Source of the DNA: Collinsella aerofaciens
Lineage (GTDB): Bacteria; Actinomycetota; Coriobacteriia; Coriobacteriales; Coriobacteriaceae
NCBI RefSeq assembly: GCF_015670795.1
Contig: NZ_JADPCJ010000001.1
Location: 80,611-144,610, forward strand
DNA: 64,000 nt
Direction: 5' to 3'
The notes beneath the pieces were generated by a model. That model saw only the letters and a program-made list of their open reading frames with translations, was not told the DNA's origin and did not search any database. The position numbers were made by a program, and so were the translations under genes. The first letter of the stretch is position 1. Every line of letters starts with the position of its first letter. This document shows, one piece after another, positions 1 to 9,480 of this stretch.

Positions 1-113
1 AGACCGTCACCAAGCGTCTCGACATGGCTGCCGCCAAGCATGTTATCCACAAGAACCAGGCTTCCAACCGCAAGTCCGGTCTTGCCAAGCTCGTGAACAG
101 CATCAACGCCTAA
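1..113 (+). CDS. rpsT: 30S ribosomal protein S20, 3' end
   Basis: The window opens inside this gene. Reading in the frame that ends at the TAA at 111-113 gives a lysine- and alanine-rich tail that closes with KLVNSINA, typical of the C-terminal helix of S20, a 16S rRNA-binding protein of the small subunit. Only about 37 residues are visible, so the start and the promoter lie outside. S20 next to lepA is a common bacterial gene order, which supports the call. A strong terminator follows 35 nt downstream. Confidence 0.85.
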   Translation, partial: TVTKRLDMAAAKHVIHKNQASNRKSGLAKLVNSINA

Positions 114-148
114 GTTGTAAATTTCACACCACACAGATTACGCGCATA

Positions 149-186
149 AATGGAGCCTGTTTTATGGAACAGGCTCCATTTTTTGT
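149..186 (+). terminator. rho-independent terminator after rpsT
   Basis: A 12-13 bp GC-rich stem (TGGAGCCTGTT pairs with AACAGGCTCCA) with a short loop is followed directly by a T run. It separates rpsT from lepA, so lepA needs its own promoter. Confidence 0.9.
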
Positions 187-196
187 ACCGCTCGGG

Positions 197-202
197 TAAG
201 AT
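197..202 (+). promoter_or_regulatory. candidate -10 box for lepA
   Basis: TAAGAT preceded by GGG lies just after the rpsT terminator. A start about 7 nt downstream would fall at or next to the lepA ATG at 210, which would give a leaderless transcript. A very similar GGGTAGAAT lies before the dnaJ-like gene. No convincing -35 is visible. Confidence 0.45.
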
Positions 203-209
203 AGTCCGC

Positions 210-2021
210 ATGAATACTTCAATTGACATTTCCCACATCCGCAACTTCTCAATCGTTGCGCACATCGACCATGGCAAGTCCACGATCAGCGATCGCATCC
301 TCGAGCTCACCCATACCGTCGACGAACGCGACATGGAGTCGCAGCTGCTCGACACCATGGATATCGAGCGCGAGCGCGGCATCACGATCAAGTCCAATGC
401 CGTTCGCGTGTCCTATGACGCCGACGATGGCGAGACGTATCAGTTCAATCTGATCGATACGCCGGGCCACGTGGACTTTACCTATGAGGTCTCGCGCTCG
501 CTGGCAGCCTGTGAGGGCGCGGTGCTCGTTGTCGACGCCACGCAGGGCGTCGAGGCGCAGACCGTCTCCAACGCGACGCTCGCCATGAACGCCAATCTGG
601 ACATTGTGCCGGCCATCAACAAGATCGACCTGCCCTCGGCCCATCCCGACGAGGTTAAGACCGAGATCGAGGATGACCTGGCGATCCCTGCCGATGATGC
701 CGTGTGCGTCTCGGGCAAGACCGGCGAGGGCATCCACGATCTGCTGGAGTCCATTGTCTTTTTGATCTCTCCGCCCAAGGGCGATGCGAACGCGCCGCTC
801 AAGGCACTCATTCTGGATTCGTACTTCGACGAGTATCGTGGCGTCGTCGCCACGGTGCGCATCTTTGACGGCTCCATCAAAAAGGGCGATACCCTGCGCA
901 TGATGCAGGCAAAGGGCGACTTTTTGGTCGATGGCGTGGGCGTCAAGCGTCCCGCCGAGACCCCGGTCGACGCGCTCACGGTCGGCGAGGTCGGATACGT
1001 GGTCACGGGCCTGAAGGACCCCGAGGCCGTTCGCGTGGGCGATACCCTCACGTGGGCGTCGAATCCCTGCCCCGAGCCGCTTCCCGGCTACCGCGAGGCC
1101 AAGCCCATGGTCTATACGGGCCTGTTCCCGATCGATAACAAGGACTACGAGAACCTGCGTGACGCGCTCGATAAGCTGCACGTCAACGACCCGTCGTTGG
1201 TGTGGGAGCCCGAGACCTCGGTGGCGCTCGGCTTTGGCTTCCGCGTGGGCTTCTTGGGCCTGCTGCATATGGAGGTCGTCAAGGAGCGCCTGGAGCGCGA
1301 GTTCAATCTTGACCTCATTGCCACGAGCCCCTCGGTGGACTATCACGTCTACAAGACTGACGGCGAGATGATTGATGTCCGCAGCCCGCAGGATCTGCCC
1401 GAGGCTACGCGCATCGAGCGTATCGAGGAACCCTACCTCAAGGCCAAGATTATCTGCCCGCCCGAGTATACGGGTGCCGTCATGCAGCTCGCTATCGAGC
1501 ACCGCGGCATTACTACCGACATGATTCATCTCACGAGCAAGTCGGTCGAGATGCGCTTTGATATGCCGCTCGCCGAGCTCATCTTGGACTTCTTTGACCA
1601 GCTCAAGAGCCGTACCAAGGGCTATGCCTCGCTCGACTACGAGTTCAACGAGTATCGTCCCTCCGAGCTCGTCAAGCTCGATATCTTGCTTTCGGGCGAC
1701 GAGGTGGACGCGCTGTCGTTTATCGTCCATAAGGACAAGGCCTATGGCCTGGCCCGTGGTCTGTGCGACAAACTTAAGGAGATCATCCCGCGTCAGCTGT
1801 TCGAGGTTCCCATCCAGGGTGCTATCGGCAACAAAATCATCGCCCGTTCTACCGTCAAAGCGCGTCGCAAGGACGTTCTTGCTAAGTGCTACGGCGGCGA
1901 TATCTCGCGTAAGCGCAAGCTGCTCGAGAAGCAGAAAGAGGGCAAGAAGCGCATGAAGGCCATCGGCTCGGTCGAGGTCCCGCAGGAGGCCTTTATGGCG
2001 ATCCTCAAGGTGGACGAGTAG
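210..2021 (+). CDS. lepA: Elongation factor 4 (LepA), ribosome back-translocase GTPase
   Basis: This is a 603-residue translational GTPase that acts on the ribosome, where LepA is known to promote back-translocation and to help 30S assembly. The G domain is at the N terminus (AHIDHGKST as P-loop near residue 20, RGITIKS switch I, DTPGH, NKID). It is followed by EF-G-like domains II, III and V and the LepA-specific C-terminal domain, so length and order are canonical. The reading frame stays open back to 150, but that earlier ATG lies inside the rpsT terminator stem. ATG 210 matches the usual LepA N terminus. No Shine-Dalgarno sequence is seen before it. Confidence 0.97.
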   Translation: MNTSIDISHIRNFSIVAHIDHGKSTISDRILELTHTVDERDMESQLLDTMDIERERGITIKSNAVRVSYDADDGETYQFNLIDTPGHVDFTYEVSRSLAACEGAVLVVDATQGVEAQTVSNATLAMNANLDIVPAINKIDLPSAHPDEVKTEIEDDLAIPADDAVCVSGKTGEGIHDLLESIVFLISPPKGDANAPLKALILDSYFDEYRGVVATVRIFDGSIKKGDTLRMMQAKGDFLVDGVGVKRPAETPVDALTVGEVGYVVTGLKDPEAVRVGDTLTWASNPCPEPLPGYREAKPMVYTGLFPIDNKDYENLRDALDKLHVNDPSLVWEPETSVALGFGFRVGFLGLLHMEVVKERLEREFNLDLIATSPSVDYHVYKTDGEMIDVRSPQDLPEATRIERIEEPYLKAKIICPPEYTGAVMQLAIEHRGITTDMIHLTSKSVEMRFDMPLAELILDFFDQLKSRTKGYASLDYEFNEYRPSELVKLDILLSGDEVDALSFIVHKDKAYGLARGLCDKLKEIIPRQLFEVPIQGAIGNKIIARSTVKARRKDVLAKCYGGDISRKRKLLEKQKEGKKRMKAIGSVEVPQEAFMAILKVDE

Positions 2022-2025
2022 GTCT

Positions 2026-3069
2026 ATGGCGCTTTCCGAATACAGCAAGCGGCTGCTGGGCGCCTATGCCGAGCAGCCGTTCCTTATGGCTCCCATGGCG
2101 GGCGTAACCGATCCCGCTTATCGCATCATGTGCCGCCGCCGCGGTGCCAATCTCGCCTATAGCGAGATGGTGAGCGTGGCGGGCCTTGCCTATGCCAGCA
2201 ACAAGACCTGGCGCCTGGTGCTACCGGCCGACAAGGAGCAGCAGATTTGCGTGCAGCTCTTTGGCTCCAAGCCCGAGCAGTTTGCGAGTGCCGTCGCCGC
2301 CGTCGAGGAGCGTGTGGGCGATCGCCTGTCATTGATTGATATCAACATGGCCTGTCCGGCTCGCAAGGTCGTTACTAAGGGCGAAGGCTCGGCGCTTATG
2401 CGCACGCCCGACCTGGCCGAGAAGATTGTCGAGGCAGCGGTGGGCGCGGCGCATGTTCCCGTGACCGTGAAGATCCGCAAGGGTTTTTATGCCGAGGACC
2501 GCAACGCCGCAACGTTTGCCCAGATGCTTGAAGGGGCGGGCGCCTCTGCAGTTGCCGTGCACGGCCGTTGTGCCACGCAGCTCTACACCGGCCAGGCCGA
2601 TTGGTCGGTTGTCGATGAGGTTGCCGACGCCGTCGAGATTCCCGTGATTGGTTCGGGTGATGTGTTCTGCGCCGAGGATGCCGCGGAGCATCTGCGCAGT
2701 TCTGGTGCCAGCGCGGTGTTTATCGCGCGCGGCATCTACGGCAATCCGTGGGTGTTCGGTGATGCTCGCGCCCTTGCGCTCGATGGCATGCCGGTGCCGG
2801 CGCGCAGCTCCGTTGAGCGCCTAGACGCCCTGCGTGAGCACCTAACGCTGACGCATGAGCTCCTGCCGCTCATGTCGCGTGCCCGTACGTACGCAAGCTG
2901 GTACTTAAAAGGCATGCCCCATGCCGCCGCTTGGCGTGCCCATGTGGTGCGCTGTTCCACTTACGAGGAGTTTATGGCGCTGGTCGATGAGATCGAGCGC
3001 GATGTGGTGGCCTGCGAGGCTGCCCTTGCCGCCGGCGAATCGGTGCCTCCACATCCGCTGGAGGCTTAA
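2026..3069 (+). CDS. dusB: tRNA-dihydrouridine synthase
   Basis: This is a 347-residue FMN-dependent enzyme that reduces uridine to dihydrouridine in tRNA D-loops. The TIM-barrel signatures are present: APMAGVTDPAYR at the N terminus, NMACPA carrying the catalytic cysteine near residue 110, VTVKIRKG, HGRC and GSGDV for phosphate binding. The ATG lies 4 nt after the lepA stop, so it is probably co-transcribed with lepA and hemW. The DusB-type assignment rests on length and on the bacterial single-Dus context; the exact target uridine cannot be read from sequence. Confidence 0.93.
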   Translation: MALSEYSKRLLGAYAEQPFLMAPMAGVTDPAYRIMCRRRGANLAYSEMVSVAGLAYASNKTWRLVLPADKEQQICVQLFGSKPEQFASAVAAVEERVGDRLSLIDINMACPARKVVTKGEGSALMRTPDLAEKIVEAAVGAAHVPVTVKIRKGFYAEDRNAATFAQMLEGAGASAVAVHGRCATQLYTGQADWSVVDEVADAVEIPVIGSGDVFCAEDAAEHLRSSGASAVFIARGIYGNPWVFGDARALALDGMPVPARSSVERLDALREHLTLTHELLPLMSRARTYASWYLKGMPHAAAWRAHVVRCSTYEEFMALVDEIERDVVACEAALAAGESVPPHPLEA

Positions 3070-3071
3070 GG

Positions 3072-4304
3072 GTGGCCGTTACCGCGCTGTACGTGCACGT
3101 GCCGTTTTGCGCCCAAAAGTGCCGGTACTGCGACTTTGACTCGCGCAGTTTTGCTCCGTGCGACCTGAGCGCTGCGCTCGATGTCTATTTTGAGCAGTTG
3201 TTCGCGCGCCTCGATGCTTTTGGCAAGGCTAGGGCCCTTGAACAGATCCGCACCGTCTATGTTGGCGGTGGTACGCCGTCGCTGGCGGGGGAGCGCCTGG
3301 TGGAGCTGGCGCGGCGTATTCGTGCGTGGTGCGCCCCCGTTGAGTTTACCTGCGAGGCCAATCCCGAGTCGCTGACCGCCGAGCTTGCCGCTGCGCTTGC
3401 CAAGGTTGGTGTCACACGCGTCTCTCTGGGCGTGCAAACGCTCGATAACATCGAACTTACCGCTATCGGCCGTATTCACGATGCCGATCGGGCGCTCGCC
3501 GCCATCGCGACAGTCAAGAACGCTGGGCTTGACGTGTCGTGCGACCTTATGTGCGGACTTCCCGGGCAGACCGCAGCGAGTTGGAGGCGCACGCTCGATG
3601 GCGTGCTGGCGGCGGCTCCGCATCATGTGTCGGTCTACCCGCTCACGCTTGAGGAGGGGACTCCCCTTTATCGCATGGCGTGCCGCGACGAGTCGGTAGA
3701 GCCCGACGAGGATTTTCAAGCTTCGTGCATGGATGTGGCGCGTGAGCGTCTGGGTGCGGCCGGCTATCACCCGTATGAGGTGGCAAGCTATGCGCTCGAC
3801 GGACATGAGTGCGCCCATAACATTGCCTACTGGACCGGCCAGGGCTATTTGGGCCTGGGTCGCTCTGCCGCGGGCATGCTCGATGCCGAGGATTTCGATC
3901 GTCTTGCAGGTTTGTTCCCCGGCGTGTCTTCTCGAGGCGATTCGTACCGCGTGCGTCTGGTGCAACGTGACGATGACGCGACGGCGTTCGAGGCCGAATA
4001 TCTGTCGCAGCGTGAGGCTGCGGCTGAAGACCTGATGCTCGCTTGTCGCTTGACGCGCGGTATTGCGTCCGATCTGTTGGTTCGTGCAGCTTGCGTCATC
4101 CCAACGGGCGAGCTGGCAGCTGTCTGCGATCGCGCGCTCGAATTGGGTCTTGCCACTTGGGTGCCCGAGACGCTCGGAGTCCATGAGGGACCCTTCACTT
4201 CGGCAGACGTCCTCGCGGGCCATGTCCGTGCTCGTTTAGCGCCCACCCACTTGGGCTGGCTCGATGGAAATGTGCTGTTCGAGCTGTTTTGGGGTCTAGC
4301 CTAG
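3072..4304 (+). CDS. hemW: Radical SAM heme chaperone HemW
   Basis: This 410-residue protein of the HemN/HemW family starts with GTG, 2 nt after dusB. Near the N terminus it has HVPFCAQKCRYCDF, the CxxxCxxC cluster motif of HemW, then the GGGTPS glycine motif that binds SAM. HemW is known to insert heme into respiratory enzymes rather than to act as coproporphyrinogen dehydrogenase. The C-terminal HemN-type domain is present. The gene precedes the dnaJ genes, an order also common around hrcA-grpE-dnaJ in Gram-positives, but hrcA and grpE are absent here. Confidence 0.93.
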   Translation: MAVTALYVHVPFCAQKCRYCDFDSRSFAPCDLSAALDVYFEQLFARLDAFGKARALEQIRTVYVGGGTPSLAGERLVELARRIRAWCAPVEFTCEANPESLTAELAAALAKVGVTRVSLGVQTLDNIELTAIGRIHDADRALAAIATVKNAGLDVSCDLMCGLPGQTAASWRRTLDGVLAAAPHHVSVYPLTLEEGTPLYRMACRDESVEPDEDFQASCMDVARERLGAAGYHPYEVASYALDGHECAHNIAYWTGQGYLGLGRSAAGMLDAEDFDRLAGLFPGVSSRGDSYRVRLVQRDDDATAFEAEYLSQREAAAEDLMLACRLTRGIASDLLVRAACVIPTGELAAVCDRALELGLATWVPETLGVHEGPFTSADVLAGHVRARLAPTHLGWLDGNVLFELFWGLA

Positions 4305-4314
4305 GCCGCTCGGG

Positions 4315-4320
4315 TAGAAT
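4315..4320 (+). promoter_or_regulatory. candidate -10 box for the membrane DnaJ gene
   Basis: GGG-TAGAAT lies just after the hemW stop and about 40 nt before the ATG at 4363. It resembles the GGG-TAAGAT before lepA. A good Shine-Dalgarno (AGGAGG) lies between it and the start. No clear -35 is visible. Confidence 0.4.
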
Positions 4321-4362
4321 TACCGCAATATATACGCTGCTGTGAGCAGGAGGTTGCCGCGC

Positions 4363-5466
4363 ATGGCGACGATGAACGAAAAAGATTACTACGAGATTTT
4401 GGGTGTCTCCAAGGACGCCACCTCGCGTGATATTCAGAAGGCCTTCCAGCAAAAGGCCCGCAAGCTCCATCCGGACGTCAACAAAGAACCTGATGCCGAG
4501 GAAAAGTTTAAAGAGGTTTCCGAGGCCTACGCCGTGCTTTCGGACGAGCAGAAGCGTGCGCGCTACGACGCCATGCGCTCGGGCAATCCCTTTGCCGGTG
4601 CACCGACGGCTTCGCCCTATGGCGGTGGCTATGCCGGCAGCGCCGGTTACGGCAATCCCTTTGACGGCGGTTTCCCCTTCGGGGGCGCCTGGGGCCAGCC
4701 GCGTCGCGGGCAGGCTGCCTATAATCCCGAGAACGGCGCCAACGTGGTCGTCGATATTAAGCTCGACGCCAAGGAGGCCAAGGGCGGTGCCCGCAAGACC
4801 GTTCGCTATACGCGCTTCGATACCTGTGGTCACTGCGGAGGCTCGGGTTCTGTTTCGTCCGAGCATGCACATACCTGTCCGAGCTGCGGCGGTCGCGGCC
4901 ACATCGACGTCGACCTGTCCTTCCTGTTCGGTGCCGGCACGTTCCAGTCGGTCTGCCCCGAGTGCGGAGGTTCCGGTAAGGTCGTCGCCGACCCCTGTCC
5001 CGATTGCGGCGGCAGCGGTCGAACCCGTGTGACCTCCGAGCAGACAATTGAGTTTCCTGCCGGCACGCACGATGGCGACGAGGTCCGCATTGGCGGCATG
5101 GGTCACGCCGGCACCAACGGTGCCTCGGGCGGCGATCTTGTCGGCCGTGCCCATGTTGAGGCCGAGCGTCTGGAAGGCAAGGCCCGTACCGGTTTTTACC
5201 TGATGGGCATCGTGGCGCCGTTTTTGGTGCTGTCGGCCATATCGGGCGTGTTCTCGGCCTTTGCCGTGATGTGCTTTATTCCGTTTGCCATGGGCCTTTT
5301 CATGGTGGTCTCGGACGGCGTGCTGCACCGCAGCCTGCTGTGGTGGAAGCGCGGCGCGATGCAGTTTGCCAACGGTTTTGCCAACGGATTTATGTTCGCG
5401 CTCGTGTCGGTTTGGTTTGCGAGCTGCTCGCAACGTGCCATGCTTTCGCCCTACGCAATGCAATAA
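4363..5466 (+). CDS. DnaJ-like co-chaperone ending in membrane segments
   Basis: This 367-residue protein has an N-terminal J domain ([11 protein letters not shown] near residue 38) and a Gly/Phe-rich linker with repeated GNPF and YGGG. All four zinc-binding CxxCxGxG repeats follow ([32 protein letters not shown]), then part of the first substrate-binding domain. The second substrate-binding and dimerisation domains of DnaJ are missing. In their place, from about residue 275, are two strongly hydrophobic stretches and a weaker third one ending in SVWFASCSQ. This predicts a membrane-tethered J protein that recruits DnaK to the membrane. The ATG is 9 nt after AGGAGG. It lies directly upstream of a normal dnaJ. 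It is intact, not a frameshifted copy, since the reading frame is open throughout. Confidence 0.88.
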   Translation: MATMNEKDYYEILGVSKDATSRDIQKAFQQKARKLHPDVNKEPDAEEKFKEVSEAYAVLSDEQKRARYDAMRSGNPFAGAPTASPYGGGYAGSAGYGNPFDGGFPFGGAWGQPRRGQAAYNPENGANVVVDIKLDAKEAKGGARKTVRYTRFDTCGHCGGSGSVSSEHAHTCPSCGGRGHIDVDLSFLFGAGTFQSVCPECGGSGKVVADPCPDCGGSGRTRVTSEQTIEFPAGTHDGDEVRIGGMGHAGTNGASGGDLVGRAHVEAERLEGKARTGFYLMGIVAPFLVLSAISGVFSAFAVMCFIPFAMGLFMVVSDGVLHRSLLWWKRGAMQFANGFANGFMFALVSVWFASCSQRAMLSPYAMQ

Positions 5467-5547
5467 CATCTAGCCCTCTGTTTGCGGCCGGCCCAGCTTG
5501 GGTATAGGACGCACTGTGACAATAATGAAAGTCGGAAGGATTCGGTC

Positions 5548-6696
5548 GTGTCGGAAAATAGGGATTACTACGAGGTACTTGGCGTCGACAAGGATGCCGA
5601 TGCGCGGACGATTAAGCGCGCGTTTCTAAAGAAGGCCCGTACCGTACACCCGGACGTTTCGGACGACCCCGAGGCCGAGGCCAAGTTCAAAGAGCTCAAC
5701 GAGGCTTATTCCGTTCTTTCCGACGAGCAGAAGCGTGCTAACTACGACCGTTACGGCACCGCGGACGGCCCTGGTGGTTCGGGCTACGTCGATATCAACG
5801 ATATCTTTGGCGGCATGGGCATGGACGACCTCTTCTCGTCGTTCTTTGGCGGCGGTGCCGGCGGTGGCGCCCGAAATCGCCGTGAGCGTCGTCGCGGCCG
5901 CGATATGGCGATCTCCCTTTCGGTGACCCTTGAGGAGGCGGCGCTCGGTTGCAAAAAGACGATCAGCTATGACCGCCTTGCCCCCTGCGAGGATTGTAAC
6001 GGCACTGGTAGGGCCGAGGGCGCACAGGAAAAGCAGTGCAGCCGCTGCCACGGCACAGGCTATGTCACGACGGTCCAGCGCTCGTTCCTGGGCCAGGTTC
6101 AGTCCTCTTCGCCTTGCCCCGACTGCCACGGTGAGGGCACGGTCATCGACCATCCCTGCGAGACCTGCGACGGTCAGGGCCGCACACCTTCGCACGAAAA
6201 GATCGACATCGATATCCCCGCCGGCGTTTCGACCGGTCGCCAGCTGCGCGTGAGCGGCTTTGGCGAGGCAGGCCTTCGCGGTGAGCCCTCGGGCGACCTG
6301 ATCGTCAACGTTCGTGTTGCCGACCACGAGCGTTTTAAGCGCAACGGTGACGACCTGTACCTCCTGAGCGATATCTCGATTGCGCAGGCTGCGCTTGGCT
6401 GCGAGATCGAGGTCGAGGGCATTATGCCCGACGAGGTCGTCAAGGTGACGGTTCCCGCCGGCGCCCAGTACGGTGACACCGTGAGCGTCAATAATTACGG
6501 CATGCCGCGCATTGGCGGTGGCGGTTCGCGTGGCCGCTTGATCGTGCAACTGCGCGTGGTCGTTCCCACCAATCTTTCCAATAAGCAACGCGAGCTGCTC
6601 CGCGCTTTTGCCGATGAGATGGGCGATGACGTCGCTTCCGGTAAGAAGTCGGTGACCGACCGTATCAAGAGTGCCCTCGACGATATCCTCGATTAA
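5548..6696 (+). CDS. dnaJ: Chaperone protein DnaJ
   Basis: This is a full-length 382-residue DnaJ. It has a J domain (YYEVLGV, HPD), a Gly-rich linker (GGGAGGGARN), four CxxCxGxG zinc motifs, both C-terminal beta domains and the dimerisation tail. DnaJ delivers unfolded clients to DnaK and stimulates its ATPase. The start is GTG at 5548, 7 nt after GGAAGGA; the frame is open upstream to 5482 but without a Shine-Dalgarno site. The paralogue immediately upstream shares the J and zinc domains but not the C-terminal half. Confidence 0.95.
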   Translation: MSENRDYYEVLGVDKDADARTIKRAFLKKARTVHPDVSDDPEAEAKFKELNEAYSVLSDEQKRANYDRYGTADGPGGSGYVDINDIFGGMGMDDLFSSFFGGGAGGGARNRRERRRGRDMAISLSVTLEEAALGCKKTISYDRLAPCEDCNGTGRAEGAQEKQCSRCHGTGYVTTVQRSFLGQVQSSSPCPDCHGEGTVIDHPCETCDGQGRTPSHEKIDIDIPAGVSTGRQLRVSGFGEAGLRGEPSGDLIVNVRVADHERFKRNGDDLYLLSDISIAQAALGCEIEVEGIMPDEVVKVTVPAGAQYGDTVSVNNYGMPRIGGGGSRGRLIVQLRVVVPTNLSNKQRELLRAFADEMGDDVASGKKSVTDRIKSALDDILD

Positions 6697-6705
6697 GGAG
6701 CCCGC

Positions 6706-7998
6706 GTGCTCGCACCTCATATCTCTGTCGTCAACCTCGGCTGCCGCGTCAACCGGGTTGAGTCCGACCGTATCACTGCCGATCTTATGCGCCTGGGATT
6801 TGCTATTGTGGAGCCGCAGGATGCCGATCTGATCGTCATTAACACCTGTGCCGTTACGGGCGAGGCCGAGGCCAAGACCCGTAAGGCCGTCCGTCATGCG
6901 CTGGCCTATCCGGGCGAGCCTTACGTGGTCGTAACCGGCTGCGTCGTCAACCTGCATCCCGAGGAGTTGCTGGAGCTCTCCGATCGCGTGATCGCCGAGC
7001 CGTCCAAGATTGACGTCGCCGAGCGCGTCTGCGAGGTGCTGGGTGTCGAATCCGATAGCGTTCCCGCCTGCAGCGATGGCGAGGTGGTCGATGCGCTCGG
7101 TCGCTCTCGCCTGGGCGTGAAGATTCAGGACGGCTGCAACCATCGCTGCACCTATTGCATTGTGTGGAAGGCACGCGGCCCCGAGCGCTCCGTGCCCGTC
7201 GAGTCCGTGCTCGAGCAAGTTCGCGAGGCCCAGGAGGCCGGCGTGCCCGAGGTGGTGCTGACCGGTGTGAACCTGGGTGCCTACGATGGCAAGAGCGCGA
7301 CCGACGAGCACGTCGAAATCGATGAGCTGCTCGAGGCCATCATGGAGCGCACGTCTATTCCGCATGTGCGCATTTCCTCGGTCGAGCCCATGGATATCTC
7401 CGAGCGCCTGCTTAAGGTTATGGCGCGCTATCCGCAGCGTATCGCCCCGTTTTTGCACCTGCCCGTGCAGTCCGGTTGCACGGCGACCCTGCATCGCATG
7501 GGCCGTCCCTATAGCGCCGAGGCCTTTGAGGACACGGTGCGTATGATTCGTGCCATCTTGCCCCAGGCGTCCCTTTCGTGCGATGTCATCGTCGGTTTTC
7601 CTGGTGAGACGGACGAGGAGTTCGAGGAATCGCTGGCGCTGTGCCGCCGTGTGGGTTTCTCGCGTATGCACGTGTTCCGCTACAGCAAGCGTCCCGGTAC
7701 CCTTGCTGCCGACATGCCCGACCAGGTGCCACCCGAGGTTATGGCCGAGCGCAGCCGCCGTATGCGGGCCGCCGCACAGGAGCTCGCTATTGCCGACGCT
7801 CGTCGTCGCGTGGGCACGGTCGAGCGTGCCGTGCTCGAGTATGGTGACAACCTGACGCTCGGCTCGTTCCATCATGCCCGTCTTGACGATACCTGTGGAC
7901 TTACAGCCCCGTGCCTGCTCGATGTTGCTATCATCGGAGTCGATGATTCCGGCTTGGTCCATGCACGCAGGGAGGTTCATGGAAGCCTCGAAGATTAG
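6706..7998 (+). CDS. mtaB: tRNA t6A37 methylthiotransferase MtaB
   Basis: This 430-residue radical SAM methylthiotransferase converts t6A to ms2t6A at position 37 of ANN-decoding tRNAs. It has the N-terminal UPF0004 domain with three cluster cysteines (NLGCRVN, NTCAVTG, VTGCVVN), then CNHRCTYC for the radical SAM cluster, and a short TRAM-like C terminus. The NLGCRVNRVES start and NTCAVTGEAE distinguish it from MiaB and RimO, both also in this window. It starts with GTG after AAGGAG. It usually follows dnaJ-prmA-rsmE; prmA and rsmE are not between them here. Confidence 0.92.
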   Translation: MLAPHISVVNLGCRVNRVESDRITADLMRLGFAIVEPQDADLIVINTCAVTGEAEAKTRKAVRHALAYPGEPYVVVTGCVVNLHPEELLELSDRVIAEPSKIDVAERVCEVLGVESDSVPACSDGEVVDALGRSRLGVKIQDGCNHRCTYCIVWKARGPERSVPVESVLEQVREAQEAGVPEVVLTGVNLGAYDGKSATDEHVEIDELLEAIMERTSIPHVRISSVEPMDISERLLKVMARYPQRIAPFLHLPVQSGCTATLHRMGRPYSAEAFEDTVRMIRAILPQASLSCDVIVGFPGETDEEFEESLALCRRVGFSRMHVFRYSKRPGTLAADMPDQVPPEVMAERSRRMRAAAQELAIADARRRVGTVERAVLEYGDNLTLGSFHHARLDDTCGLTAPCLLDVAIIGVDDSGLVHARREVHGSLED

Positions 7999-8965
7999 AC
8001 TTACCGTTCCCGAGGGAATTGGTCCCTCGCGCGTTTTGGGCGCCGGCGACGGCGTCCTTCGTGCGCTTGAGAGCTTGGTTCGCGCCCATGTGGTCGCCCG
8101 TGGCGATAGCATCTCCGTGAGCGGCGACCCGGACGAGGTCGAACTCGTGGCGCGCTTTTTCGAGCACGCTTTTCGCGAGGCGGCCGCCGGGCGCACGCTG
8201 TCTGCCGACGATGTCTCTTGCTGCCTGGCCGTCTTGCGCGACGGTGAGCACGAGGCTACGTCGCTTCGCGATGACGTGCTGCTTTCGTATCGCGGCCGCG
8301 TCATTCGCCCCAAGACGCTCGGGCAAAAGCGCTATGTGGATGCCATCCGCTCGCATACCATCACGTTTGGCTTGGGTCCTGCCGGTACCGGTAAGACCTA
8401 TCTGGCTATGGCGCTCGCCGTTGCCGCGCTCAAGCGTCACGAGGTGGGCCGTCTGATCTTGACGCGTCCGGTTGTCGAGGCGGGGGAGAATCTGGGCTTT
8501 TTGCCCGGCACCCTTGAGGAAAAGATCGATCCCTACATGCGTCCGCTTTACGACGCCCTTTTTGACATGATGGATCGCGAGCGCACCGATGAGCTTATGG
8601 AGCGCGGCGTGATCGAGATCGCCCCGCTTGCCTACATGCGCGGCCGCACGCTGAGCGATGCTTTCGTGGTACTCGACGAGGCGCAAAATACCACGCCCGA
8701 GCAGATGAAGATGTTCCTGACGCGCCTGGGCTTCAACTCCAAGTTCGTGATTACCGGCGACCTGAGCCAGCGCGACCTGGTGGGTCGTCGTGGCGGTCTT
8801 GCTGACGTTGAGCAGATTTTGGGCTGTGTCGACGATGTCGCATTTTCTCACCTCGAGCGTGCCGACGTGGTGCGCCATGCCCTGGTGGGTCGTATCGTCG
8901 AGGCATATGAAGCTTATGATGACGTGCGCGAGCAGCGCCCGCGCGACCGAAAGGAGTCCCGTTGA
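7979..8965 (+). CDS. phoH: PhoH-like ATPase
   Basis: This 328-residue cytoplasmic P-loop ATPase of the PhoH/YbeZ family has the Walker A motif GPAGTGKTYLA near residue 138 and Walker B VLDEAQN. It is commonly coupled to YbeY, as here, and is thought to act in RNA metabolism and ribosome maturation, though its substrate is unsettled. ATG 7979 follows GGAGG closely and overlaps the last 20 nt of mtaB; the frame runs open further upstream but inside mtaB. Translational coupling along mtaB-phoH-ybeY is likely. Confidence 0.93.
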   Translation: MEASKIRLTVPEGIGPSRVLGAGDGVLRALESLVRAHVVARGDSISVSGDPDEVELVARFFEHAFREAAAGRTLSADDVSCCLAVLRDGEHEATSLRDDVLLSYRGRVIRPKTLGQKRYVDAIRSHTITFGLGPAGTGKTYLAMALAVAALKRHEVGRLILTRPVVEAGENLGFLPGTLEEKIDPYMRPLYDALFDMMDRERTDELMERGVIEIAPLAYMRGRTLSDAFVVLDEAQNTTPEQMKMFLTRLGFNSKFVITGDLSQRDLVGRRGGLADVEQILGCVDDVAFSHLERADVVRHALVGRIVEAYEAYDDVREQRPRDRKESR

Positions 8966-9471
8966 GTGTATTGATCAGCAACGATGCCGAGCTCGATACG
9001 CTGCTCGACGCGCAGGAGGTGGAGCACATCTGCGAGGTTGTGCTTGCCGCCGAGGGCGTTGAACGTGGAGTCGAGATTTCCCTTTCGTATGTCGACGAGG
9101 ACGAGATGCACGAGCTCAACCACGAGTGGCGCGGTATCGACCGCACCACCGATGTGCTCTCGTTTGAGTGCGATTCGGCCTTTGACGATGACATTCCCGC
9201 CGATGAGACGCTTGAGCTCGGCGATATTATCTTGGCCCCGCAGGTTATTGCCCGTCAGGCCCCCGGTTTTGGCAATAGCCCCGCTGACGAGTGCCGTCTG
9301 ATGCTCGTACACGGAATGCTGCACCTGCTGGGCTATGACCATATCGAGGACGACGAGGCCGAGGTCATGGAGGCCCGCGAGGACGCCATCCTGCGCGATC
9401 TGGCGCTCGAGCGCGGCGAGGACCCCAAGCTAGTCCACGTCGGCCCCATCACCAACCACGCCCACGACTAG
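8962..9471 (+). CDS. ybeY: Endoribonuclease YbeY (rRNA maturation factor)
   Basis: This 169-residue metal-dependent RNase is needed for 16S rRNA 3'-end processing and ribosome quality control. The zinc site is visible as HGMLHLLGYDH near residue 120, with the upstream HEWRGIDRTTDVLSF signature. The most likely start is a TTG overlapping the phoH stop (TTGA), 5 nt after AAGGAG. A nearby GTG is out of frame. The overlap couples it to phoH. Confidence 0.93.
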   Translation: MSVLISNDAELDTLLDAQEVEHICEVVLAAEGVERGVEISLSYVDEDEMHELNHEWRGIDRTTDVLSFECDSAFDDDIPADETLELGDIILAPQVIARQAPGFGNSPADECRLMLVHGMLHLLGYDHIEDDEAEVMEAREDAILRDLALERGEDPKLVHVGPITNHAHD

Positions 9472-9480
9472 GAGCCGTCT

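Noticed and set aside
5626..8313. 895-codon minus-strand open frame
   Set aside because: It is a shadow of dnaJ, mtaB and phoH for the same reason, with no ribosome site or known domain.
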